Assembly: GCA_002423495.1 (NCBI GenBank) | Contig: DIWN01000061.1 | Location: 2,208-10,165 of the forward strand | Reading direction: 5' to 3' | From: Anaerolineaceae bacterium UBA6105 | Lineage (GTDB): Bacteria > Chloroflexota > Anaerolineae > Anaerolineales > Anaerolineaceae | DNA: 7,958 nucleotides | In this document: piece by piece, positions 1-4,885 of the stretch | Numbering within the stretch: position 1 is the first letter of the stretch | Layout: each line of letters opens with the position of its first letter | The notes under the pieces: generated by a model | Database searches by the model: none | Told to the model about the DNA's origin: nothing | Seen by the model: the letters and a program-made list of their open reading frames with translations, nothing else | Translations under genes and position numbers: made by a program

Positions 1-531
1 CCGCGCAAGTATCGCTATCACTCCCCCCTGATTTCCGCGGAATGGTGCACCTTCACCAATTACCCCTGGGGACGCGGACTGATCAACTTCGCGCCTGAAG
101 AAGAATCCCAGGCACTCGAAACCTACCGCACCTGGCTGCGCCTCTTCGAACTGAACCGCTACTACTCCTGGGTCATTGACCGCTTCCACATCTCCACGCA
201 GATGTTCCAACAGATTAATTACGGCAGGCACTACGACTTCACCTGGTTGGAGGATGGGCTGCTACCGCTCAATTTCCGCCTGATTTTGTGTGTACGCTCA
301 CCCGAAACCTTTGCGGATGCCCGCCAGGAGCGCTTAAAAGTCTCGGGAAATCCCAGCCAATATGATGACCTTGAGCAATTCATCCGTGAACAGGACCTGC
401 TCGAGGAGTTGGTGGCACGCTCAAAGCTGCCGGTGTTGCGCGTTGATGTGAGTGATAAGGATATCCCTCGGGCTGTGGAGTCCATCGTGGACTGGATGGA
501 TGCCACGGGCGGGCTTTCCATGCCGGACTGA
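1..531 (+). CDS. P-loop nucleotide/nucleoside kinase-like protein, 5'-truncated
   Basis: The frame is open from the first base to the TGA at 529-531, so this is the last 176 residues of a gene that begins outside the window. The fragment resembles the C-terminal half of thymidylate-kinase-like P-loop enzymes. A DRFHIST motif (residues 60-66) matches the family's Asp-Arg-aromatic nucleotide-binding motif. A hydrophobic strand follows (FRLILCV, 92-98), then an Arg-rich LID-like helix (ADARQERLK, 105-113), and a late strand (LPVLRVDVS, 143-151) before the final helix. The Walker A loop would lie upstream and cannot be seen, so catalytic competence and substrate (nucleoside, nucleotide or other small molecule) are unknown. 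No terminator follows; the next gene's TATAAT box starts 35 bases after the stop. Being a P-loop kinase is an inference from motif order, and assignment as a true thymidylate kinase is not supported. Confidence 0.55.
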   Translation, partial: PRKYRYHSPLISAEWCTFTNYPWGRGLINFAPEEESQALETYRTWLRLFELNRYYSWVIDRFHISTQMFQQINYGRHYDFTWLEDGLLPLNFRLILCVRSPETFADARQERLKVSGNPSQYDDLEQFIREQDLLEELVARSKLPVLRVDVSDKDIPRAVESIVDWMDATGGLSMPD

Positions 532-566
532 TTACGTCACAAAACATGGATTTTCAGGCGACGGGG

Positions 567-572
567 TATAAT
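567..572 (+). promoter_or_regulatory. TATAAT -10 box, probably leaderless
   Basis: A perfect TATAAT hexamer ends six bases before the ATG at 579. Transcription normally starts about seven bases after a -10 box, so the message would begin at or next to the start codon. There is no Shine-Dalgarno sequence before the ATG and no convincing -35 hexamer at 16-18 bases spacing. The sbcD gene shows the same arrangement. Confidence 0.55.
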
Positions 573-578
573 GCAAAA

Positions 579-1571
579 ATGAAGTTTAATCTCCAAGCAT
601 TGATATTATTGGCTTTCTTGCCGGCTATGGCAGGGTGCGCGGCAGGAGGTGTTGGTCTGCCTACGATCGTACCTCTGCCGACGGACACCCCCCCGGTTGC
701 GTTGACGCCCAGCGCCACACTTCCGCCCACTGATACGCTCGTGCCAAGCCCAACGCCAAGCCCCACACTCACTCCAACACCCGAGCCAGTCACCTACACG
801 GTCACCGAAAACGATGACATGTTCGGTGTGGCACTCAGATATGGCATCTCACTGGACGCCCTTAAAGCCGCCAATCCGACCGTGATCCCCAACATGATGA
901 GTGTTGGAACCGTATTGCTTATCCCCATCACACCCACTCCCCCTTCAGCAAGCGCCGATCCGGACAGCCCAACCCAAACACCCGACCCCTTGAGCCCCTT
1001 GAAATTGGCTATGGCACCAATCTGCTACCAGGACGCGCTTGGAGGAGCCTACTGCTTTGCTCAGCTTGAAAACACCAGTAACTCCCCAGTGGAAAATCCC
1101 TCCGTGCACTTTACCCTGGTTGGCGGTGGCACTTCGCTTGAGATGGACGGTATCTTGCCACTCAATATCCTGCCAGCCCAGGAGACTATGCCCGCCGTGG
1201 CTTATTTCTCTGCACCCATTCCGGAAGCCTTTGAAGTCAAAGCGCAAATTACCGATTGGCTGCCGGTGATGCCGGATGACGCCCGCTACCTGGAGGCGGA
1301 AATTAAGGCAGAGCCGCCAGTCATCGCTGAGGGAGCGAACTTTGAGGATGCGGCTGGTTTTGTTGAAATCCCGCAAGGGGAAGCGGATTACGTCTGGGTT
1401 TTGGGAGTGGCCTTTGGTCTGGACGGCCAGGTGCTTGGACTGCGCCGCTGGGAGGCAGAAACACCGCTCTCCATCGGCGCCTCCATTCCATTTACTTTTA
1501 GAATTTATGCCATGCAGGGGGAGATTGCAGAATTGAAACTCTTCGTTGAAGCGCACGCCAACATTCCCTGA
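579..1571 (+). CDS. LysM-domain lipoprotein with Pro/Thr linkers
   Basis: This is a predicted 330-residue lipoprotein of the cell envelope. Residues 1-20 form a signal peptide with lipobox AMAGC, making Cys20 the lipidation site. A Pro/Thr-rich linker (about 28-70) leads to one LysM domain (about 72-116), recognisable by YTVTENDD, RYGISLDALKAANP and SVGTVLLIP. LysM domains bind GlcNAc-containing glycans such as peptidoglycan. A second short linker (117-140) precedes a C-terminal region (about 143-326) that looks like two beta-sandwich units, starting near 149 and 250, vaguely like FxLYD domains. Cys149 and Cys159 could form a disulfide. An in-frame ATG at 546 is rejected because it would put 11 polar residues before the signal peptide and lies upstream of the TATAAT box. 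The stop codon overlaps the folP ribosome binding site. The likely role is attachment to the wall or scaffolding; no enzyme domain is visible. Confidence 0.85.
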   Translation: MKFNLQALILLAFLPAMAGCAAGGVGLPTIVPLPTDTPPVALTPSATLPPTDTLVPSPTPSPTLTPTPEPVTYTVTENDDMFGVALRYGISLDALKAANPTVIPNMMSVGTVLLIPITPTPPSASADPDSPTQTPDPLSPLKLAMAPICYQDALGGAYCFAQLENTSNSPVENPSVHFTLVGGGTSLEMDGILPLNILPAQETMPAVAYFSAPIPEAFEVKAQITDWLPVMPDDARYLEAEIKAEPPVIAEGANFEDAAGFVEIPQGEADYVWVLGVAFGLDGQVLGLRRWEAETPLSIGASIPFTFRIYAMQGEIAELKLFVEAHANIP

Positions 1572-1578
1572 GGTGAAC

Positions 1579-2448
1579 ATGAAAACTGAACTGCTGCCAG
1601 AACTCGGCAAAAAAACGTACATAATGGGTATTATCAACCTGACGCCCGACAGTTTCTCTGGCGACGGTCTGCTCAGAGAACGTGACTATATCCGCACGGC
1701 AATACTCCAGGCAGAACTTTTCATGCAGGATGGCTGCGACATCCTCGACATAGGCGCGGAATCCACCCGCCCTGGCGCGGTGGAGATCAGTGCGGAAGAA
1801 GAATTAGAGCGGCTGCTTCCCGTGGTGAAATCCCTGCGCGAAGAAATGCCAAACGTCATTCTCTCAATTGACACTTACAAAGCTGAAACCGCCCGCGAAT
1901 GCCTGGCGGAAGGGGCGCAAATCATCAATGATATCTGGGGCTTTCGCTATGATCCAGCCATGGCGGCAACGGTGGCGGAAGCAGGAGCCACTGCAATATT
2001 GATGCACAATCGCACGCAAGGGGCTAAGGCTGTCACCACTGAGCTTGGCGGACGCTATGAGGGCGTGGACTACGATGATGTTGTCTCCGACGTGAGCGAC
2101 TGGCTGGCAGAGTCCATTGAAACAGCCATTGAGGCAAGTGTGAGACCGGACAGAATCATTATTGATCCCGGCATCGGCTTTGGCAAAACCACTGCACAAA
2201 ACCTGTTTTTGCTCAAGCATATCGACGAGCTGCGCGAACTGGGCTTCCCAATTTTGCTGGGCGTCTCGCGTAAGGGCTTCATTGGGCACACGCTCAATTT
2301 GCCGCAGGGAGAACGCCTGGAAGGCAGCCTGGCAGCCAACGCTTGGGGCGTGTTGCACGGGGCTGATATTCTGCGGGTGCACGACGTGAGGGAAACGGTG
2401 CGCATGGCGCGCATGCTGGACGCGATACGCTTCAGCCAACTGCAATAA
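1579..2448 (+). CDS. folP: Dihydropteroate synthase
   Basis: This cytoplasmic enzyme condenses 6-hydroxymethyl-7,8-dihydropterin pyrophosphate with p-aminobenzoate to give dihydropteroate, and it is the sulfonamide target. At 289 residues it has normal family length. All signature blocks are present: MGIINLTPDSFSGDG (16-30), DIGAESTRPGA (57-67), SIDTY with Asp98, INDIW with Asn117 and Asp118, LMH (141-143), IDPGIGFGK (195-203), GVSRKGFIG with Lys232 (228-236), and RVHDV (266-270). The first loop reads SGDG where E. coli has SDGG, which I take as lineage variation. The ATG at 1579 is chosen over an in-frame ATG at 1546 because GAGGTGA at 1570-1576 is a good ribosome binding site; the longer form would overlap the upstream gene. 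That site overlaps the upstream stop codon, so co-transcription and translational coupling with the LysM lipoprotein are likely. No other folate gene is in the window. Confidence 0.96.
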   Translation: MKTELLPELGKKTYIMGIINLTPDSFSGDGLLRERDYIRTAILQAELFMQDGCDILDIGAESTRPGAVEISAEEELERLLPVVKSLREEMPNVILSIDTYKAETARECLAEGAQIINDIWGFRYDPAMAATVAEAGATAILMHNRTQGAKAVTTELGGRYEGVDYDDVVSDVSDWLAESIETAIEASVRPDRIIIDPGIGFGKTTAQNLFLLKHIDELRELGFPILLGVSRKGFIGHTLNLPQGERLEGSLAANAWGVLHGADILRVHDVRETVRMARMLDAIRFSQLQ

Positions 2449-2457
2449 AACAGATCC

Positions 2458-2491
2458 TTGCTTATTTTTTGCAGCAACAACTGGCTTTTTT
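2458..2491 (+). terminator. Weak candidate terminator after folP
   Basis: Small stems can form here, either TTGCT (2458-2462) with AGCAA (2473-2477), or CAG (2472-2474) with CTG (2481-2483). A run of six T follows at 2486-2491. The stems are short and imperfect, so this is only a possible terminator for the lipoprotein-folP unit. The rest of the 2449-2582 gap shows a small palindrome, TGGAA-N4-TTCCA (2513-2526), and no convincing promoter. Confidence 0.25.
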
Positions 2492-2582
2492 CGAGCTCTA
2501 ATCGCCAATTGCTGGAACATTTTCCATGTGAAATCGTCTTAATTAAAGCGGGTGTGATTCTGCGACCCGATATGGAGGACCT

Positions 2583-3296
2583 ATGAAAAAGAAACTATGC
2601 TCCTTGTTGATCGTATCCATTCTGACTTTAACGGGCTGCGTGGCAAGCACCCCGAGCGGAAGTGCGGAGCTTGAGCAGCTCAGGCAGCAAAACCAACTGC
2701 TCACTGAGCAACTGCTGGCCGCACAAGACCAAATCAATAGCCTTTCAACACAAATTGCGATTCTCGAAAACGCAAGCATCCCTTTGGAGCCGGTTGAATT
2801 TAATTTTGAGGGCCTGGCTGCCGAAATTTTGCCCCTCCTGCAGAGCCGGGATTTTGCCGCGTTGGCGCCTTTTATCCACCCCGAACTGGGAGTGCGCATT
2901 TCCCCGTATGGCTACGTGAATGTGGACACCGACCTGGTCTTCACCAGGGAAGAAGTGGCAGCATTTGGCAGTAATCAGCAGGTTTACACTTGGGGTGTGC
3001 AGGCGGGCAGTGGAATGGACATCAAGCTCACCGTAGCGGACTATTGGGAAAGGTACGTCTCCAGTGAAACTCCAGCCCAGGAGTGGGAGTTGCTTTTGGA
3101 CCCCACCCGCAAAGCCAGCAACAGCATTGACAACTTTGGCGAAGTCTATCCGGACGGGTATTATGTGGAGTATTTTCAACCGGGAACTGAAGAATATGGC
3201 CACCTGGACTGGCGATCGCTGCGCTTAGGCTTTCAGCAAAGCGGAGATGGGGCTTATTACCTGACGGCGATCATCCACAATGAGTGGACGCCTTGA
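2583..3296 (+). CDS. Conserved lipoprotein with coiled coil and C-terminal domain of unknown function
   Basis: This is a 237-residue predicted lipoprotein. A Lys-rich N-terminus and hydrophobic segment end in lipobox LTGC, with Cys19 as the lipid-modified residue. Residues about 28-64 are Leu/Gln-rich with heptad spacing (ELEQLRQQNQ, INSLSTQIAILEN), which suggests a coiled coil that could oligomerise or hold the globular part away from the membrane. The domain at about 75-237 contains GVRISPYGYV (103-112), VYTWG (134-138), LDWRSLRL (208-215) and a C-terminal IIHNEWTP. From memory I associate this pattern with uncharacterised bacterial lipoproteins, including Firmicutes ones; I could not check it. 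No catalytic motif is recognised. A GGAGG site at 2574-2578 supports the ATG start. It converges on sbcD with 17 bases between the stops and no terminator there. Export is well supported but the function is unknown. Confidence 0.85.
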   Translation: MKKKLCSLLIVSILTLTGCVASTPSGSAELEQLRQQNQLLTEQLLAAQDQINSLSTQIAILENASIPLEPVEFNFEGLAAEILPLLQSRDFAALAPFIHPELGVRISPYGYVNVDTDLVFTREEVAAFGSNQQVYTWGVQAGSGMDIKLTVADYWERYVSSETPAQEWELLLDPTRKASNSIDNFGEVYPDGYYVEYFQPGTEEYGHLDWRSLRLGFQQSGDGAYYLTAIIHNEWTP

Positions 3297-3313
3297 TGAA
3301 GAGGAAAACCGCC

Positions 3314-4546
3314 TTAATTATTCTGTGACTGTGAGATGATTTCTTCTGCCAGTTTCTGCAGGCGTTCGCGCTCGTCTTTTTCCTCTATGTGCTGCCGCTT
3401 CCAATAGAGCTCCAACAACTCCGCGTGGGTCATGCTGCTGGCTTCAAAGCTGTCGCCAAGGCGAGTACGCGCCTCGGTTATGGGCTTCTTGATCAGCTGA
3501 AAAGCAAAGGCTTTTTGGGTGTGCTCATAGATGCGCGCTTCATCGATCAGGGTTTCCAGGTCACTGGGATATACAAGCGTCAGCCGCACAATCGCGTCTG
3601 CCAGCTCTTCGCTGTCTGGCAATGCAGACATGATCTTTTCATTCACACCCAGCAGATCATCCAATTCAACCCGATAATCCAGAAAGCGCCGAATAGGCAG
3701 CTGCTGCCAGCGGTAATCTGTGTGACCCTTTTCAACTTCAGCAATAATGAAGCCTTTTTCTTCGTTGATCTCGCCAAAATCCACGCGCTCAATCGAACCC
3801 GGATAAATGACCGGCGGGTGTGAACCCAGGTTGAGGTCCTGGTAACGGTGGATGTGCCCCAACGCCACATAATCGAGCGCCGGATTTGCCACCAGCCCAG
3901 GCGGCAGAACCACATCCCGACCGATTTTGACTGACATCTCACTGCCAAATTTCGCGCCCGCAATGGAAGCATGCGCGGTTAGAATGGTGGGCAGGTCAGG
4001 GTCAAGATCAGCAATTGTCTGATCCAGCCAGTCGTTTAATGCCTGTTCAATCAGTTCCTGAGGATCTTCCTCATTGGAAGAGTCGGCCGTCAAAGACGAC
4101 AATATGCCCGAACGTGTGATCCAGGGGATGGCAACCACCTGCACGGGCACGCCGTCAAGATCATCCGGGCTGAGCAATTTGAGTGAACTGACGACGTGAA
4201 TGTAATCCGGCTTGAGCGTGTCGAACTCCTGGATGGCATGAGCACGATACTGTGAGGGCGAGACGTCGTGGTTGCCGGTGAGCAGCAGGGTGGGGATTTT
4301 CGCGCGCGAAAGGCGCATGATGCGTTTGCCCCACTCGCGCTGGAAAGTTGGCGCGGGCGAACGATCGCGGTAGGTGTCGCCGGCGAAAATGACCAGGTCG
4401 ACCTTTTCATTGATGGCAGTTTCAATGATGACATCCAGAGATTTCAGGAAATCCATCACGCGTTGCGGCAGTCCGGTGGCAGCGTCGTGCTGACCGTAAT
4501 TGGCCATGTCGATATGAGCATCAGCAAAGTGAAGGAGTTTGATCAT
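3314..4546 (-). CDS. sbcD: SbcD/Mre11-type DNA double-strand-break nuclease subunit
   Basis: This 410-residue protein has a complete Mre11/SbcD metallophosphoesterase core with a two-metal site. The residues are Asp9 and His11 (FADAH), Asp57 (AGDTYRD), Asn92 and His93 (GNHD), His192 (LTAHAS), and His231 and His233 (GHIH). A capping region follows at about 285-360. The C-terminal helical segment, about 372-405 (MTHAELLELYWKRQ onward), matches the position and character of the Rad50/SbcC-binding helices of Mre11 proteins. The family acts with the SbcC/Rad50 ATPase to process DNA ends, hairpins and protein-blocked ends. SbcC is normally the adjacent gene, but here a convergent lipoprotein gene follows immediately, so the partner must be elsewhere. 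The ATG at 4546 has no Shine-Dalgarno sequence and sits six bases behind a TATAAT box, so a leaderless message is likely. The family call is firm; the exact in vivo role is inferred. Confidence 0.93.
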   Translation of the reverse strand: MIKLLHFADAHIDMANYGQHDAATGLPQRVMDFLKSLDVIIETAINEKVDLVIFAGDTYRDRSPAPTFQREWGKRIMRLSRAKIPTLLLTGNHDVSPSQYRAHAIQEFDTLKPDYIHVVSSLKLLSPDDLDGVPVQVVAIPWITRSGILSSLTADSSNEEDPQELIEQALNDWLDQTIADLDPDLPTILTAHASIAGAKFGSEMSVKIGRDVVLPPGLVANPALDYVALGHIHRYQDLNLGSHPPVIYPGSIERVDFGEINEEKGFIIAEVEKGHTDYRWQQLPIRRFLDYRVELDDLLGVNEKIMSALPDSEELADAIVRLTLVYPSDLETLIDEARIYEHTQKAFAFQLIKKPITEARTRLGDSFEASSMTHAELLELYWKRQHIEEKDERERLQKLAEEIISQSQNN

Positions 4547-4552
4547 GGGCTA

Positions 4553-4558
4553 ATTATA
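4553..4558 (-). promoter_or_regulatory. TATAAT -10 box of sbcD, probably leaderless
   Basis: On the minus strand a perfect TATAAT is followed by TAGCCC and then the sbcD ATG. This is the same six-base spacing seen before the LysM lipoprotein gene. No Shine-Dalgarno sequence and no clear -35 element are present. Because the sequence is palindromic (attataat), a TATAAT also reads on the plus strand at 4555-4560, but no convincing gene follows it. Confidence 0.55.
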
Positions 4559-4606
4559 ATGTATGGGGTATGACAGAATGCGCCTTTTTGTTCATTCCGC
4601 CGACAA

Positions 4607-4624
4607 CTACGCCCACATCTGGTT
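4607..4624 (+). repeat. 18-base imperfect direct repeat, copy 1
   Basis: CTACGCCC-aca-TCTGGTT recurs at 4799-4816 as CTACGCCC-ggg-TCTGGTT, identical at 15 of 18 positions with all three differences in the central triplet. This copy lies four bases before the left arm of the outer inverted repeat (4629). Confidence 0.6.
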
Positions 4625-4628
4625 AGTT

Positions 4629-4803
4629 CGTAGGGCGCGACAGAGTGCCCGTAGGGTATTGAGGGCAACGTGAACAATGTGATGGAAGAACGTATCGTGC
4701 CCTCAATCCGCCGAATTTCCCCAAATTACTTACAGTGGCGGATTGGAAGCACACCAAGTTCTCTGAATATTGAAGTTCGCTGTGCTTCCAATCTCGCCCT
4801 ACG
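4629..4803. repeat. Chain of overlapping inverted repeats within an outer inverted pair
   Basis: This 175-base segment is unusually palindromic. The outer arms are CGTAGGGCG (4629-4637) and CGCCCTACG (4795-4803). Inside, in order, are GGGCGC/GTGCCC (4633-4638/4645-4650, one G-T pair); ATTGAGGGCA/TGCCCTCAAT (4658-4667/4698-4707); CAATCCGCC/GGCGGATTG (4704-4712/4737-4745), with AATTT-CCCC-AAATT in its loop; and GATTGGAAGCACA/TGTGCTTCCAATC (4741-4753/4781-4793). Neighbouring stems share arms, so some are mutually exclusive, and every main stem has an ATTG/CAAT at one end. No convincing coding region spans it. It could be a non-autonomous mobile repeat, a REP-like cluster or a structured RNA. The short direct repeat at its borders is not a clean target-site duplication. 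Confidence 0.6.
4741..4793. repeat. Perfect 13-base inverted repeat (long hairpin)
   Basis: GATTGGAAGCACA at 4741-4753 is the exact reverse complement of TGTGCTTCCAATC at 4781-4793, with a 27-base loop. It is the strongest stem in the cluster. It is not followed by a T-run on either strand, so it is not an intrinsic terminator. Confidence 0.8.
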
Positions 4804-4816
4804 CCCGGGTCTGGTT
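4799..4816 (+). repeat. 18-base imperfect direct repeat, copy 2
   Basis: This is the second copy of the repeat at 4607-4624. Its first five bases are the end of the outer inverted-repeat arm. In suitable frames the two copies read YAHIWL and YARVWL, but no longer coding similarity extends from either one. Confidence 0.6.
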
Positions 4817-4830
4817 GAAGTTTCGCGTCC

Positions 4831-4868
4831 AAAAAAAAGAGCCTGTTCTTCTCTGAACAGGCTCTTTT
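4831..4868 (-). terminator. Intrinsic terminator of dnaK
   Basis: Read on the minus strand, the arms GAGCCTGTTC and GAACAGGCTC form a perfect ten-base stem around a six-base loop, followed at once by eight T (4831-4838 on the plus strand). Adjacent A-T pairs can lengthen the stem to 14. It lies 17 bases after the dnaK stop codon. On the plus strand only four T follow, so it may also stop plus-strand transcription, weakly. Confidence 0.92.
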
Positions 4869-4885
4869 CACTTCAAAATAGTCTT

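Noticed and set aside
945..1637. Minus-strand open frame of 230 codons opposite the LysM lipoprotein gene
   Set aside because: The plus-strand gene has a signal peptide, LysM domain and proper start, while the antisense product shows no domain.
4579..4674. Small ORF (31 codons) starting MRLFVHSADN
   Set aside because: It has no ribosome binding site, turns Arg-rich once inside the repeat element and has no recognisable product. It is kept only as a possible gene remnant in the findings.
4629..4803. CRISPR array or insertion sequence
   Set aside because: The repeats are inverted and of different sequences, not regularly spaced direct repeats, and no transposase gene is present.
4623..4871. 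Minus-strand open frame of 82 codons over the repeat region
   Set aside because: It begins inside the dnaK terminator and runs through the inverted repeats. The composition looks non-coding.
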